A stretch of 64,000 nucleotides of DNA from Pseudomonas nunensis (GCF_024296925.1 NZ_CP101125.1:6202501-6266500), one strand, 5' to 3'. Positions 21,891 through 35,555 are shown, numbered from the stretch's first letter. The notes: a model not told the origin generated them from the letters alone. A program made the numbers and translations.

Positions 21891-22838
21891 TCAGGCAGCC
21901 TGACTGATCGACACCCAGTAACGGGTGAAATATCGCACGCTGATCGGCAACGACGCTTGCAGGTTGGCGAGCACCGCGTCAGTCGAATCAAGGCGGAACG
22001 TGCCGGAAACCCGCAATCGTGCAGCCCGTTCATCACATTGCAGGATCCCGGAGCGATAGCGCCCCAGTTCACGGATGACATCGCCCAGTGGTGCATCGAG
22101 CACGATCAACTGCCCGTTGATCCAGGCCGCTTCCGACAACTGATACGGATGAATCCTACCGAGGCTGTCGCTGCTGAAGTCCACGCCTTCCCCCGCATTC
22201 AACACGCGCGGGCTGCCTGTCTGATCGGCGGGTTGAATGCTGACTCGATCTTCGAGCACGCCAACCCGGGTCGTTCCCGATAGCTGGTGCACTGAAAAAC
22301 GTGTTCCCAGGGCTTGAACCCGGCCTTCGCAGGTTTCGACAAAGAACGGGCGCGTGTCTCCAAGCTTTCCGGTGCGGATCAGGATTTCCCCTGAGCGCAA
22401 ACGGATCAACCGTTGCTGGCCATCGAACAAGACGTCGATGGCTGTGTTGGTGTTGAGATGAATCTGGCTACCGTCAGCGAGTTCGATTTTCCGCCGTTGG
22501 CCGACCTTGGTTGAATAATCGGCCCAGACATTGCCCAGGGCTGTGTGCCGTCGCACATTCCAGCCAACGTAGCCGGTGCCCGCGAGGATCAGCAAAAGCT
22601 TGAGTACTTGCCGGCGTTGCTGAGTAGAAGAGAGCGCGCGCCGCGTCAGGTCCCGGGGCATTGCGCCCAAGTGCCGTTGCAGTTGTTCCATCTGGTTCCA
22701 GGCAGCGAGGTGCGCGGGATTGCTATCGACCCAATGCTGCCAGGCTTGGCGTTGTGCCGGCGATGGCGGTTCGCTCTGGAACTGCACGTACCAACTGGCG
22801 GCCGCCTCGAAGACTTTACGATCAGGCGCGGCCGACAT
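21891..22838 (-). CDS. FecR-type anti-sigma factor
   Basis: The 315-residue product has an N-terminal cytoplasmic sigma-binding region with AWQHWVDSNPAHLAAWNQ (DUF4880 type). A single membrane span (LKLLLILAGTGYVGW) leads to a periplasmic FecR domain (WADYSTKVGQRRKIELADGS). I choose ATG 22838, which overlaps the fecI-type stop as TGATG; an upstream in-frame ATG at 22865 lies inside the sigma gene. It relays receptor occupancy to the ECF sigma factor and precedes the receptor by about 110 bases. Confidence 0.93.
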   Translation of the reverse strand: MSAAPDRKVFEAAASWYVQFQSEPPSPAQRQAWQHWVDSNPAHLAAWNQMEQLQRHLGAMPRDLTRRALSSTQQRRQVLKLLLILAGTGYVGWNVRRHTALGNVWADYSTKVGQRRKIELADGSQIHLNTNTAIDVLFDGQQRLIRLRSGEILIRTGKLGDTRPFFVETCEGRVQALGTRFSVHQLSGTTRVGVLEDRVSIQPADQTGSPRVLNAGEGVDFSSDSLGRIHPYQLSEAAWINGQLIVLDAPLGDVIRELGRYRSGILQCDERAARLRVSGTFRLDSTDAVLANLQASLPISVRYFTRYWVSISQAA

Positions 22839-23344
22839 CAGAAGCCCGCCATGATCATGGAACATTCCGTGAGGGCACGGATCATGTGTTTCTTCACCGT
22901 TGTCAGCGAAACCTTCAACTCAAGTGCGATCTGTTGATAAGTCAGCCCGTCGATCTGCGACAGCATGAAAATCCGCTGGGCCCGGGCACCGAGACTGGCC
23001 AAGGCTTTATCCACAGCCACCAGGGTCTCGATGATCAGGGCTTTGTCTTCTTCGCTGATGGCCGTCGCTTCGGGTCGCGCTGCCAATGTTTCGAGGTAGG
23101 CCACTTCTATAGCGTGCCGCCGATAGCGATCGATCACCAGGCCCCGCGCTACGGTCGCCAGATAGTCCCGCGGCTCGCGAATCTGTGTGGCATTACGCGA
23201 ACCAAGAATGCGCACGAACGTATCGTGCGCCACATCGGCGGCATCGCAAGCGTCATGCAGTTTTCCCTTGAGCCATCCATACAACCAGGAATGGTGCTGC
23301 TCATAGATGTGCTGAACGGCTGCCGTATGGGAGGGTAGGGACAT
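22838..23344 (-). CDS. FecI-type ECF sigma factor
   Basis: The 168-residue protein has sigma region 2 (DVAHDTFVRIL near residue 38) and region 4 (RIFMLSQIDGLTYQQIALELKVSLTTVKKHM), with nothing beyond, typical of iron-starvation ECF factors. It directs RNA polymerase to the downstream receptor gene. A Fur box lies immediately upstream. First gene of the sigma - anti-sigma - receptor unit. Confidence 0.95.
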   Translation of the reverse strand: MSLPSHTAAVQHIYEQHHSWLYGWLKGKLHDACDAADVAHDTFVRILGSRNATQIREPRDYLATVARGLVIDRYRRHAIEVAYLETLAARPEATAISEEDKALIIETLVAVDKALASLGARAQRIFMLSQIDGLTYQQIALELKVSLTTVKKHMIRALTECSMIMAGF

Positions 23345-23360
23345 AGGAGAAGGGGATGAG

Positions 23361-23379
23361 TTAATGATAATGGCTATTA
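23361..23379. promoter_or_regulatory. Fur box upstream of the ECF sigma gene
   Basis: AATGATAATGGCTATTATT resembles the Fur 19-mer GATAATGATAATCATTATC in its repeated NAT triplets and dyad. It lies 17 bases before the sigma-factor start, so the unit should be iron-repressed. Confidence 0.8.
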
Positions 23380-23521
23380 TTAGCTTCTGTTACGTCTTCT
23401 CACAATAGCCCTGCCTACCAAGTATCGGCTCCTCGATAGGTCTTTTTTGAATCTGCTACGCGATGGCTTCTGGCCTTTCGCGAAATCTGGCTGCCTTCAA
23501 TTCGATGAAATGCGGGTTTTC

Positions 23522-23810
23522 TGTGGATTAAGCCCTGTGAATAAGTGCCACTAAGGGCAGTTGATAACAGCGCCTGAAAACTGAAGATAAACCCACCTGT
23601 GGATAACCACCCATTTCATCCACAGGCTTACACCGGTTATCCAAGGGTCTCGTTGGCATATGAACACAGGGTTTTGAATCTATGTACACATTGAATATAA
23701 AGGCCTGTAGAGATCTATCCACAGAAATGGTGCTCAGTAGAAATAAACATAAAAACAAAGATTTAATAAATTTCTCTCTTTTTAATTTCTATAACCTCGA
23801 CTTCTCCACA
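23522..23810. other. Second DnaA-box cluster upstream of mnmG (oriC2-like)
   Basis: Within 23381-23935, which holds no gene, DnaA boxes occur at 23598-23606 (perfect, minus). One-mismatch boxes lie at 23522-23530, 23536-23544, 23616-23624 and 23715-23723, followed by a long AT-rich tract (23735-23800) with TTTAATAAATTT. The position matches the gidA-side origin of E. coli and the oriC2-type locus described near P. aeruginosa gidA. Confidence 0.65.
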
Positions 23811-23935
23811 GCTGGTTAAATTTTGTGCAAAGGGTTCTTTAGGAAGGGCGAAGTCCCTATACTTGCCGACCAGGTCCAAAAACCTGTGGTCAACCTATTC
23901 CGGATTACCTAACTGAAGCAGGCACGAGGTGCGTG

Positions 23936-25834
23936 GTGGATTTCCCTTCCCGTTTTGAAGTGATCGTCATCGGCGGCGGTCATGCCGGTACCGAGGCAGC
24001 ACTGGCGTCAGCACGTATGGGGGCAAAAACCCTGTTGCTGACGCATAACGTGGAAACCCTCGGTGCCATGAGTTGCAACCCTGCCATTGGCGGGATCGGC
24101 AAAAGCCACCTGGTCAAGGAAATCGATGCCCTCGGCGGCGCGATGGCCATGGCCACCGATAAGGGTGGTATCCAGTTTCGCGTGTTGAACAGCCGCAAAG
24201 GCCCGGCCGTGCGAGCGACTCGCGCTCAAGCCGATCGGGTTCTGTACAAGGCCGCTGTCCGCGAAGCCCTGGAAAACCAGCCGAACCTGTGGATATTTCA
24301 ACAAGCCGCTGATGACCTGATCGTCGAGCAGGAAACGGTGCGTGGTGTTGTCACCCAAATGGGTCTGCGTTTCTTCGCCGATTCCGTGGTGCTGACCACT
24401 GGCACCTTCCTAGGTGGACTTATCCACATCGGAATGCAGAATTATTCCGGCGGTCGCGCCGGTGATCCGCCATCGATTGCCCTGGCTCACCGTTTGCGTG
24501 AATTGCCACTGCGCGTTGGTCGCCTGAAAACCGGTACGCCGCCGCGTATCGACGGTCGTTCTGTGGATTTCTCGGTAATGACCGAGCAAGCAGGCGATAC
24601 GCCGATCCCGGTGATGTCGTTCATGGGCTCGAAAGAGCAGCACCCGAAACAGGTCAGCTGCTGGATTACCCACACCAACGCCCGCACCCACGAAATCATT
24701 GCCGCGAACCTCGACCGTTCGCCGATGTATTCCGATGCAGGCTTGATCGAAGGCATCGGCCCGCGCTATTGCCCGTCGATCGAAGACAAGATTCACCGCT
24801 TTGCCGACAAGGAAAGCCATCAGGTCTTCATCGAACCGGAAGGTTTGACCACCCACGAGCTGTACCCGAACGGGATCTCCACATCCCTGCCGTTCGACGT
24901 GCAATTGCAGATCGTGCAATCGATTCGCGGCATGGAAAACGCGCACATCGTTCGCCCAGGCTACGCCATCGAATACGACTACTTCGACCCGCGTGACCTG
25001 AAGTACAGCCTGGAAACCAAAGTGATTGCCGGTCTGTTTTTCGCCGGGCAAATCAACGGCACTACCGGTTACGAAGAAGCCGGCGCCCAGGGTTTGCTGG
25101 CCGGGGCCAACGCCGCACTGCGTGCACAGGGCAAAGACGCCTGGTGTCCGCGTCGCGACGAGGCGTACATCGGCGTGTTGGTCGACGACCTGATTACCTT
25201 GGGTACCCAGGAACCGTACCGGATGTTCACGTCCCGGGCCGAATACCGGCTGATCCTGCGCGAAGACAACGCTGATCTGCGTCTGACCGAAAAAGGTCGC
25301 GAACTCGGTTTGGTCGATGACGCGCGCTGGGCGGCCTTCTGCAAAAAACGCGAAAGCATCGATCTGGAAGAGCAGCGCCTGAAAAGTACCTGGGTTCGCC
25401 CAGGCACCGAGCAGGGCGATGCGATCTCCGAAAAGTTCGGTACGCCGCTGACCCACGAATACAATTTGCTCAACCTCTTGAGCCGTCCGGAAATCGACTA
25501 CGCTGGTCTGATCGCCGTGACGGGCGGTGGTGCAGAAGATCCACAGGTCGCCGAGCAGGTCGAAATCAAGACCAAATACGCCGGCTACATCGATCGCCAG
25601 CAGGATGAAATCGTTCGTCTGCGGGCCAGCGAAGATACAAAACTACCTGTGGATATCGATTACACGAACATCTCCGGACTCTCGAAAGAGATCCAGAGCA
25701 AGCTCGGTGCGACCCGTCCGGAAACCCTGGGCCAGGCGTCGCGCATCCCGGGCGTGACCCCGGCGGCGATTTCGCTGTTGATGATTCATTTGAAAAAACG
25801 CGGCGCGGGCCGTCAGTTGGAGCAAAGCGCTTGA
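23936..25834 (+). CDS. mnmG: tRNA uridine-5-carboxymethylaminomethyl modification enzyme MnmG
   Basis: FAD-binding partner of MnmE for U34 tRNA modification. Visible are the Rossmann FAD motif [38 protein letters not shown] with the conserved cysteine region, and [20 protein letters not shown]. The protein of about 632 residues is full length. Two adjacent GTG codons (23933, 23936) are possible; the second has better spacing (6 nt) from GAGG and gives MDFPSRFEV. The stop overlaps the TTG start of rsmG. A perfect DnaA box occurs inside the gene near 24419. Confidence 0.97.
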   Translation: MDFPSRFEVIVIGGGHAGTEAALASARMGAKTLLLTHNVETLGAMSCNPAIGGIGKSHLVKEIDALGGAMAMATDKGGIQFRVLNSRKGPAVRATRAQADRVLYKAAVREALENQPNLWIFQQAADDLIVEQETVRGVVTQMGLRFFADSVVLTTGTFLGGLIHIGMQNYSGGRAGDPPSIALAHRLRELPLRVGRLKTGTPPRIDGRSVDFSVMTEQAGDTPIPVMSFMGSKEQHPKQVSCWITHTNARTHEIIAANLDRSPMYSDAGLIEGIGPRYCPSIEDKIHRFADKESHQVFIEPEGLTTHELYPNGISTSLPFDVQLQIVQSIRGMENAHIVRPGYAIEYDYFDPRDLKYSLETKVIAGLFFAGQINGTTGYEEAGAQGLLAGANAALRAQGKDAWCPRRDEAYIGVLVDDLITLGTQEPYRMFTSRAEYRLILREDNADLRLTEKGRELGLVDDARWAAFCKKRESIDLEEQRLKSTWVRPGTEQGDAISEKFGTPLTHEYNLLNLLSRPEIDYAGLIAVTGGGAEDPQVAEQVEIKTKYAGYIDRQQDEIVRLRASEDTKLPVDIDYTNISGLSKEIQSKLGATRPETLGQASRIPGVTPAAISLLMIHLKKRGAGRQLEQSA

Positions 25835-26475
25835 GTTCGTTGGTCACCTCGCAACATGCAGAAGAGTTATCCACAGGTGCTCGCCAGCTCGGTGTCACAC
25901 TGACAGAGACCCAGCACGCGTTGCTGCTGGGTTATCTGGCCCTGTTGATCAAATGGAACAAGGCCTACAACCTGACCGCCGTGCGCGATCCGGACGAAAT
26001 GGTGTCCCGTCACCTGCTCGACAGTCTGAGCGTGATGTCATTTGTGGAAAACGGCCGCTGGCTGGACGTTGGCAGCGGCGGCGGCATGCCCGGTATCCCG
26101 TTGGCGATCCTGTTTCCGGACTCCCAAGTGACTTGCCTGGACAGCAACGGCAAGAAAACCCGCTTCCTGACCCAGGTCAAACTCGAACTCAAACTGGATA
26201 ACCTGCAAGTTATCCACAGTCGCGTCGAAGCTTTCCAGCCAGAACTGCCGTTCAACGGGATCATCTCCCGGGCGTTCAGCAGCATGGAAAACTTCAGCAA
26301 CTGGACTCGCCACCTTGGCGACCGCGATACACGTTGGCTGGCAATGAAGGGCGTTCATCCCGCCGATGAGCTGGTAGCATTGCCGGCAGACTTCCACCTC
26401 GATAGCGAACACGCCCTGGCCGTACCCGGTTGCCAAGGCCAACGCCATCTGCTGATACTGCGCCGCACGGCATGA
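25831..26475 (+). CDS. rsmG: 16S rRNA (guanine-527-N7)-methyltransferase RsmG
   Basis: Methylates N7 of G527 in 16S rRNA using SAM. The 214-residue protein has [14 protein letters not shown] and the SAM loop [17 protein letters not shown], both diagnostic of RsmG/GidB. It starts at TTG 25831, overlapping the mnmG stop (TTGA), a coupled arrangement common in Pseudomonas. parA follows after 18 bases. Confidence 0.96.
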   Translation: MSSLVTSQHAEELSTGARQLGVTLTETQHALLLGYLALLIKWNKAYNLTAVRDPDEMVSRHLLDSLSVMSFVENGRWLDVGSGGGMPGIPLAILFPDSQVTCLDSNGKKTRFLTQVKLELKLDNLQVIHSRVEAFQPELPFNGIISRAFSSMENFSNWTRHLGDRDTRWLAMKGVHPADELVALPADFHLDSEHALAVPGCQGQRHLLILRRTA

Positions 26476-26493
26476 TTGGGAACACAAGCAAGA

Positions 26494-27291
26494 ATGGCTA
26501 AGGTATTCGCGATAGCGAACCAAAAGGGTGGTGTGGGCAAGACCACCACCTGCATCAACCTCGCAGCTTCCCTGGTCGCTACCAAGCGTCGGGTGCTGTT
26601 GATCGATCTCGATCCACAGGGCAACGCCACCATGGGTAGCGGTGTGGATAAACATGGCCTGGAAAACTCGGTCTACGACCTGCTGATCGGCGAATGCGAC
26701 CTGGCCCAGGCCATGCATTTCTCCGAGCATGGTGGTTACCAGTTGTTGCCGGCCAACCGTGATTTGACGGCCGCCGAAGTGGTGTTGCTGGAAATGCAGA
26801 TGAAGGAAAGTCGTCTGCGCAGCGCGTTGGCGCCAATCCGTGAAAACTACGATTACATTTTGATCGACTGCCCGCCGTCGTTGTCGATGCTGACACTGAA
26901 CGCGTTGGTGGCGGCCGATGGGGTGATTATCCCCATGCAGTGCGAGTACTTCGCGCTGGAAGGTTTGAGCGACCTTGTGGATAACATCAAGCGCATCGCC
27001 GAACTGCTGAACCCGAACCTGAAAGTCGAAGGCCTGTTGCGGACCATGTACGACCCGCGCCTGAGCCTGATGAACGATGTCTCGGCGCAGCTCAAGGAAC
27101 ACTTCGGCGAGCAGCTCTACGACACCGTGATTCCGCGCAACATCCGCTTGGCCGAAGCGCCAAGCTATGGCATGCCGGCGCTGGCGTACGACAAAGCATC
27201 GCGGGGCGCTATCGCTTATCTGGCATTGGCAGGCGAACTGGTTCGCCGTCAACGCAAAAACTCACGCACCGCCGCCGCTCAGGCAACTTAA
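26494..27291 (+). CDS. parA: Chromosome partitioning ATPase ParA (Soj)
   Basis: The 265-residue Walker-type ATPase starts MAKVFAIANQKGGVGKTTTC, the deviant Walker A of ParA/MinD proteins, and has the Walker B-type YILIDCPPSL near residue 118. It forms the nucleoid gradient that moves ParB-parS complexes. ATG 26494 is chosen over an in-frame TTG six codons earlier because it gives the canonical N-terminus. parB starts 9 bases after the stop. Confidence 0.97.
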   Translation: MAKVFAIANQKGGVGKTTTCINLAASLVATKRRVLLIDLDPQGNATMGSGVDKHGLENSVYDLLIGECDLAQAMHFSEHGGYQLLPANRDLTAAEVVLLEMQMKESRLRSALAPIRENYDYILIDCPPSLSMLTLNALVAADGVIIPMQCEYFALEGLSDLVDNIKRIAELLNPNLKVEGLLRTMYDPRLSLMNDVSAQLKEHFGEQLYDTVIPRNIRLAEAPSYGMPALAYDKASRGAIAYLALAGELVRRQRKNSRTAAAQAT

Positions 27292-27300
27292 GGAATCCCC

Positions 27301-28173
27301 ATGGCCGTCAAGAAACGAGGTCTCGGACGTGGACTGGATGCACTGCTGAGTGGTCCGACTGTCAGCTCGCTCGAAGAGCAAGCGGTACAAGCCGATCAGC
27401 GTGAGCTGCAACACCTGCCCCTGGACCTGATCCAGCGCGGCAAGTATCAGCCGCGTCGGGACATGGATCCCCAGGCGCTCGAAGAACTGGCGATGTCGAT
27501 CAAGGCCCAGGGCGTGATGCAGCCAATCGTGGTTCGCCCGATCGGCAGCGGTCGTTTCGAAATCATCGCCGGTGAACGCCGTTGGCGTGCCAGCCAGCAG
27601 GCTGGCCAGGAAACCATCCCGGCGATGGTTCGCGATGTGCCGGATGAAACTGCTATCGCGATGGCGCTGATCGAGAACATCCAGCGCGAAGACCTCAATC
27701 CGATCGAGGAAGCGGTAGCGCTGCAGCGTTTGCAGCAGGAATTCCAGCTGACTCAGCAACAAGTTGCAGAAGCAGTGGGCAAATCCCGGGTAACCGTGGC
27801 GAACCTGCTACGCTTGATCGCGTTGCCGGAAGTTATCAAAACCATGCTGTCCCACGGCGACCTGGAAATGGGTCATGCACGTGCTTTGCTGGGTTTGCCG
27901 GAAAATCAACAGGTTGAAGGGGCGCGACATGTTGTCGCACGTGGGCTGACCGTGCGCCAAACCGAGGCACTGGTTCGCCAGTGGCTGAGTGGTAAACCGG
28001 AGCCTGTGGAACCTGCAAAACCGGACCCGGATATTGCCCGTCTCGAGCAGCGCCTGGCCGAGCGCCTAGGCTCTGCGGTGCAGATTCGCCACGGAAAGAA
28101 GGGCAAAGGGCAGTTAGTGATTGGCTACAACTCTCTCGACGAGCTTCAAGGCGTGCTTGCTCACATCCGCTGA
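27301..28173 (+). CDS. parB: Chromosome partitioning protein ParB (Spo0J)
   Basis: The 290-residue CTPase and parS-binding protein starts MAVKKRGLGRGLDALLSG (ParA-stimulating tail). It has the box II signature ERRWRASQQAG in the CTP-binding region, and a central HTH (LTQQQVAEAVGKSRVTVANLLRL) that reads parS; two perfect parS cores lie in recF. The C-terminal part dimerises. Confidence 0.97.
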   Translation: MAVKKRGLGRGLDALLSGPTVSSLEEQAVQADQRELQHLPLDLIQRGKYQPRRDMDPQALEELAMSIKAQGVMQPIVVRPIGSGRFEIIAGERRWRASQQAGQETIPAMVRDVPDETAIAMALIENIQREDLNPIEEAVALQRLQQEFQLTQQQVAEAVGKSRVTVANLLRLIALPEVIKTMLSHGDLEMGHARALLGLPENQQVEGARHVVARGLTVRQTEALVRQWLSGKPEPVEPAKPDPDIARLEQRLAERLGSAVQIRHGKKGKGQLVIGYNSLDELQGVLAHIR

Positions 28174-28218
28174 AACATTTCCTCATGTAGCGCGCAGTCG
28201 GAAATCACTACCTGACAG

Positions 28219-28247
28219 TTGAATAGGGGCTGAACCGCCCCTATACT
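28219..28247 (+). promoter_or_regulatory. Promoter of the atp operon with a dyad in the spacer
   Basis: TTGAAT (28219-28224) and TATACT (28242-28247) are spaced by 17 bp. An inverted repeat ATAGGGGC / GCCCCTAT (28223-28230, 28237-28244) spans the spacer and overlaps both hexamers. Confidence 0.7.
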
Positions 28248-28321
28248 CTGCGCGCATTTTGTCGGCACAAATTATGCCAAGTTATTGAATTCTGGCAGCC
28301 GACCATTGGGGAGTAAAAGTG

Positions 28322-29615
<1,294 letters not shown>

Positions 29616-29639
29616 GACCAGTCTCGACTAGTCTGATGT

Positions 29640-29661
29640 CCCACTCGGTCAAACGAGTGGG
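29640..29661 (+). other. Intercistronic hairpin between atpB and atpE
   Basis: CCCACTCG and CGAGTGGG form a perfect 8-bp stem around GTCAAA. There is no following T-run, so mRNA processing or stabilisation is more likely than termination; atpE is needed in many copies per complex. Confidence 0.6.
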
Positions 29662-29734
29662 TGCCCGAACAGGGCTTATGAAACGATTTGTTTTACCGCT
29701 TTAAAATCTAAAAAACCTAAACCATACGACGTAA

Positions 29735-30007
<273 letters not shown>

Positions 30008-30063
30008 TTACTCGAACCTTCGAGTAATTGGTGTGATGTGCAACGAACGAGCGAGGTGTTGGC

Positions 30064-30534
30064 GTGAACATTAATGCAACCCTGATTGGCCAGTCCGTTG
30101 CGTTCTTCATTTTTGTACTGTTTTGCATGAAGTTCGTGTGGCCTCCGGTCATCGCGGCTTTGCACGAACGTCAGAAGAAGATCGCGGATGGACTGGACGC
30201 TGCCGCCCGAGCAGCTCGCGACCTGGAGCTGGCCCAAGATAAAGCGGGTCAGCAACTGCGCGAAGCTAAGGCTCAAGCAGCTGAAATCATTGAGCAAGCC
30301 AAGAAACGCGGTAACCAGATTGTTGAAGAGGCTGTTGAAAAAGCCCGTATCGACGCTGACCGTGTGAAGGTTCAGGCTCAGGCCGAGATCGAGCAGGAAC
30401 TGAACAGTGTCAAAGACGCGCTGCGTGCCCAACTGGGTAGCCTGGCAGTCTCTGGCGCCGAGAAGATCCTGGGTTCCACAATCGATCAAAACGCGCACGC
30501 GGAGCTGGTAAACAAACTGGCTGCTGAAATTTAA
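30064..30534 (+). CDS. atpF: ATP synthase F0 subunit b
   Basis: The 156-residue stator subunit has one N-terminal membrane helix ([19 protein letters not shown]) and a long charged alpha-helix that dimerises and reaches F1. It starts at GTG 30064 with GAGG upstream. Normal length. Confidence 0.97.
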   Translation: MNINATLIGQSVAFFIFVLFCMKFVWPPVIAALHERQKKIADGLDAAARAARDLELAQDKAGQQLREAKAQAAEIIEQAKKRGNQIVEEAVEKARIDADRVKVQAQAEIEQELNSVKDALRAQLGSLAVSGAEKILGSTIDQNAHAELVNKLAAEI

Positions 30535-30546
30535 GCGAGGGCGATC

Positions 30547-31083
30547 ATGGCAGAATTGACCACGTTGGCCCGACCTTACGCTAAGGCAGCCTTCGAGCAC
30601 GCCCAGGCCCACCAGCAACTGGCCTCTTGGTCAGCCATGCTCGGCCTGGCTGCAGCAGTGTCGCAAGACGACACCATGCAGCGCGTGCTCAAGGCCCCGC
30701 GACTGACGAGCGCAGACAAGGCCGCCACGTTTATTGACGTGTGCGGCGACAAGTTTGATGCCAAGGCACAGAACTTCATCAACGTCGTTTCCGAAAACGA
30801 CCGTCTCCCGCTTTTGCCGGAGATATCCGCTCTGTTTGACCTGTACAAGGCCGAACAAGAGAAATCGGTAGACGTTGAAGTGACCAGTGCTTTTGCATTG
30901 AACCAAGAACAGCAAGACAAACTCGCCAAGGTTCTCAGTGCACGACTCAACCGGGAAGTGCGCCTGCAAGTCGAGGAAGACAAATCCCTGATCGGGGGCA
31001 TTGTCATCCGCGCCGGCGACCTGGTTATCGATGGCTCGGTTCGCGGCAAACTCGCGAGCCTTGCCGAAGCATTGAAATCTTGA
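30547..31083 (+). CDS. atpH: ATP synthase F1 subunit delta
   Basis: The 178-residue subunit joins the peripheral stalk to the F1 head. It starts [19 protein letters not shown] and ends with the family signature [25 protein letters not shown]. It lies 12 bases after atpF. Confidence 0.97.
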   Translation: MAELTTLARPYAKAAFEHAQAHQQLASWSAMLGLAAAVSQDDTMQRVLKAPRLTSADKAATFIDVCGDKFDAKAQNFINVVSENDRLPLLPEISALFDLYKAEQEKSVDVEVTSAFALNQEQQDKLAKVLSARLNREVRLQVEEDKSLIGGIVIRAGDLVIDGSVRGKLASLAEALKS

Positions 31084-31104
31084 GTTTGAAGGGGCAGCAG
31101 AGCA

Positions 31105-32649
31105 ATGCAGCAACTCAATCCTTCCGAAATAAGTGAAATTATCAAGGGCCGCATCGACAAACTCGATGTGACCTCCCAAGCCCGTAACGAAGGCACAGTC
31201 GTCAGCGTATCTGACGGTATCGTGCGGATTCACGGTCTGGCCGACGTAATGTACGGCGAGATGATCGAGTTTCCGGGCGGCGTCTTCGGTATGGCCCTCA
31301 ACCTTGAGCAAGACTCTGTAGGCGCCGTTGTATTGGGCTCCTATCAGTCTCTGGCTGAAGGCATGAGCGCCAAGTGCACTGGCCGCATCCTCGAAGTTCC
31401 GGTTGGTAAGGAACTTCTGGGTCGCGTAGTCGACGCACTGGGTAACCCAGTTGACGGCAAAGGTCCGCTGAACAACACCGAGACCGATGCGGTCGAGAAA
31501 GTTGCTCCAGGCGTGATCTGGCGTAAGTCGGTAGACCAGCCTGTACAGACTGGCTACAAGGCTGTCGATGCCATGATTCCTGTCGGCCGTGGCCAGCGTG
31601 AGCTGATCATCGGTGACCGTCAGATCGGTAAAACCGCTCTGGCGATCGACGCGATCATCAACCAGAAAGACAGCGGCATTTTCTGCGTCTACGTAGCGAT
31701 CGGTCAGAAACAATCGACCATCGCCAACGTTGTTCGCAAGCTGGAAGAAAACGGCGCGCTGGCTAACACCATCGTAGTCGCAGCGAGCGCTTCGGAATCT
31801 GCAGCACTGCAATTCCTGGCACCGTACTCCGGTTGCACCATGGGTGAATTCTTCCGCGACCGCGGTGAAGACGCGCTGATCGTTTATGACGATCTGTCCA
31901 AGCAAGCAGTGGCTTACCGCCAGATTTCCCTGCTGCTGCGCCGTCCACCAGGCCGTGAAGCTTACCCAGGCGACGTGTTCTATCTCCACTCCCGTCTGCT
32001 GGAGCGCGCATCCCGCGTTTCGGAAGAATACGTAGAGAAGTTCACCAACGGCGCAGTGACCGGCAAAACCGGTTCCCTGACCGCACTGCCGATCATCGAA
32101 ACCCAGGCTGGCGACGTTTCAGCGTTCGTTCCGACCAACGTGATTTCCATCACTGACGGTCAGATCTTCCTGGAATCGGCCATGTTCAACTCCGGGATCC
32201 GTCCTGCTGTGAACGCCGGTGTTTCGGTATCCCGTGTGGGTGGTGCCGCTCAGACCAAGATCATCAAGAAGCTCTCCGGTGGTATCCGTACCGCTCTGGC
32301 TCAGTACCGTGAACTGGCGGCATTCGCCCAGTTCGCTTCTGACCTGGACGAAGCGACCCGTAAGCAACTTGAGCATGGTCAGCGCGTTACCGAGCTGATG
32401 AAGCAGAAGCAATACGCACCAATGTCGATTGCTGACATGGCGCTGTCGCTGTATGCCGCTGAGCGTGGGTTCCTGACTGACATTGAAATCGCCAAGATCG
32501 GCAGCTTCGAACAAGCGCTGATTGCTTTCTTCAACCGCGATCACGCCGATTTGATGGCGAAGATCAACGTGAAGGGTGACTTCAATGACGAAATCGACGC
32601 TGGCATGAAAGCCGGTATCGAGAAGTTCAAGGCCACCCAAACCTGGTAA
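31105..32649 (+). CDS. atpA: ATP synthase F1 subunit alpha
   Basis: The 514-residue non-catalytic nucleotide-binding subunit has the P-loop [15 protein letters not shown] (near residue 170), the alpha signature [14 protein letters not shown], and the arginine-finger context just before it. Full length. A strong GCAA-tetraloop hairpin follows its stop. Confidence 0.98.
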   Translation: MQQLNPSEISEIIKGRIDKLDVTSQARNEGTVVSVSDGIVRIHGLADVMYGEMIEFPGGVFGMALNLEQDSVGAVVLGSYQSLAEGMSAKCTGRILEVPVGKELLGRVVDALGNPVDGKGPLNNTETDAVEKVAPGVIWRKSVDQPVQTGYKAVDAMIPVGRGQRELIIGDRQIGKTALAIDAIINQKDSGIFCVYVAIGQKQSTIANVVRKLEENGALANTIVVAASASESAALQFLAPYSGCTMGEFFRDRGEDALIVYDDLSKQAVAYRQISLLLRRPPGREAYPGDVFYLHSRLLERASRVSEEYVEKFTNGAVTGKTGSLTALPIIETQAGDVSAFVPTNVISITDGQIFLESAMFNSGIRPAVNAGVSVSRVGGAAQTKIIKKLSGGIRTALAQYRELAAFAQFASDLDEATRKQLEHGQRVTELMKQKQYAPMSIADMALSLYAAERGFLTDIEIAKIGSFEQALIAFFNRDHADLMAKINVKGDFNDEIDAGMKAGIEKFKATQTW

Positions 32650-32654
32650 GCCGC

Positions 32655-32678
32655 AGCGGGAGCCGCAAGGCTCCCGCT
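32655..32678 (+). other. Intercistronic hairpin between atpA and atpG
   Basis: AGCGGGAGCC and GGCTCCCGCT form a perfect 10-bp stem closed by a GCAA (GNRA) tetraloop, without a T-run. Confidence 0.65.
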
Positions 32679-32699
32679 TGCTAACCTGATAGGTGTTAC

Positions 32700-33560
32700 A
32701 TGGCAGGCGCAAAAGAGATTCGCAGTAAGATTGCGAGCATCAAAAGCACGCAAAAGATTACCAGCGCCATGGAAAAAGTGGCGGTCAGTAAAATGCGCAA
32801 GGCACAAATGCGCATGGCTGCTAGCCGTCCTTACGCGGAGCGCATCCGCCAGGTTATTGGTCATTTGGCCAACGCTAACCCGGAATATCGCCACCCGTTC
32901 ATGATCGACCGTGAAATCAAGCGTGTTGGTTATGTTGTGGTGAGCAGTGACCGTGGTCTGTGTGGTGGCTTGAACACCAACCTGTTCAAGGCCCTGGTCA
33001 AGGACATGGCGAAAAACCGTGAAAACGGCGTCGAGATCGATCTGTGTGTTGTTGGTAGCAAGGGTGCGGCTTTCTTCCGCAACTTCGGCGGTAACGTCGT
33101 AGCAGCTATCAGCCACCTGGGTGAAGAGCCATCGATCAATGATCTGATTGGCAGCGTCAAGGTGATGCTGGATGCCTACCTGGATGGCCGTATCGACCGT
33201 CTGAGCGTTGTGTCCAACAAGTTCATCAACACCATGACGCAGCAGCCTACCGTGGAGCAGTTGATTCCATTGGTGGCAACCCCGGATCAAGAACTCAAGC
33301 ACCACTGGGACTATCTCTACGAACCGGACGCCAAAGAGCTGCTTGACGGCTTGATGGTTCGCTACGTGGAGTCGCAGGTCTACCAGGCGGTGGTCGAGAA
33401 CAACGCGGCTGAACAAGCTGCGCGGATGATCGCGATGAAGAACGCTACCGACAACGCCGGTGATTTGATCAGCGATTTGCAGCTGATCTACAACAAGGCG
33501 CGTCAGGCTGCGATCACCCAAGAGATCTCGGAAATCGTCGGCGGCGCTGCCGCGGTTTAA
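32700..33560 (+). CDS. atpG: ATP synthase F1 subunit gamma
   Basis: The 286-residue central-stalk subunit starts [20 protein letters not shown] and contains [11 protein letters not shown], a gamma signature. The C-terminal helix ([23 protein letters not shown]) inserts into the alpha3beta3 ring. Normal length and position. Confidence 0.98.
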   Translation: MAGAKEIRSKIASIKSTQKITSAMEKVAVSKMRKAQMRMAASRPYAERIRQVIGHLANANPEYRHPFMIDREIKRVGYVVVSSDRGLCGGLNTNLFKALVKDMAKNRENGVEIDLCVVGSKGAAFFRNFGGNVVAAISHLGEEPSINDLIGSVKVMLDAYLDGRIDRLSVVSNKFINTMTQQPTVEQLIPLVATPDQELKHHWDYLYEPDAKELLDGLMVRYVESQVYQAVVENNAAEQAARMIAMKNATDNAGDLISDLQLIYNKARQAAITQEISEIVGGAAAV

Positions 33561-34967
<1,407 letters not shown>

Positions 34968-34972
34968 TCCCG

Positions 34973-34990
34973 GCGCCCGGCAACGGGCGC
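34973..34990 (+). other. Intercistronic hairpin between atpD and atpC
   Basis: GCGCCCG and CGGGCGC form a 7-bp GC stem closed by GCAA, the second GNRA-capped hairpin in this operon. Confidence 0.6.
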
Positions 34991-35012
34991 TAATTTAGGT
35001 TGAGGCAATCAG

Positions 35013-35438
35013 ATGGCTATGACAGTCCATTGCGATATCGTCAGCGCGGAAGGGGAAATCTTTTCCGGCCTGGTCGAGATGGTGATTGCGCACGGTGCAC
35101 TGGGTGATCTTGGTATCGCCCTGGGTCACGCGCCGCTGATCACTAATCTGAAACCAGGTCCGATCCGCCTGATCAAGCAGGGCGGGGAAACCGAGGTGTT
35201 TTACATCTCGGGTGGTTTCCTCGAGGTTCAGCCGAACATGGTCAAGGTTCTTGCCGACACTGTGCAACGTGCTGCCGACCTGGATGAAGCCTCCGCTCAG
35301 GAAGCCGTTAAGGCTGCCGAGAAGGCCTTGCATGAACGTGGCGCAGAATTCGATTACGGTTCTGCTGCCGCACGTCTGGCCGAGGCGACAGCTCAGCTGC
35401 GCACCGTCCAGCAGATCCGCAAGAAGTACGGCGGTTAA
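35013..35438 (+). CDS. atpC: ATP synthase F1 subunit epsilon
   Basis: The 141-residue central-stalk subunit has the N-terminal beta-sandwich ([28 protein letters not shown]) and a C-terminal helical hairpin that can inhibit ATPase activity. Last gene of the operon, followed by a terminator. Confidence 0.97.
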   Translation: MAMTVHCDIVSAEGEIFSGLVEMVIAHGALGDLGIALGHAPLITNLKPGPIRLIKQGGETEVFYISGGFLEVQPNMVKVLADTVQRAADLDEASAQEAVKAAEKALHERGAEFDYGSAAARLAEATAQLRTVQQIRKKYGG

Positions 35439-35467
35439 TTCGTCATCGACTTGTTGTGCGATTGATT

Positions 35468-35497
35468 AAAAAGGGTAGCCTCGGCTACCCTTTTTTC
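35468..35497 (+). terminator. Intrinsic terminator of the atp operon
   Basis: AAAAAGGGTAGCC / GGCTACCCTTTTT arms with a TC loop and a long T-run, about 30 bases after the atpC stop. Confidence 0.92.
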
Positions 35498-35555
35498 TTT
35501 TCCGACTTTCATAAACTGGTCGCAGTTGCTGACCACCCAGGATTGGTAGCCAGTC

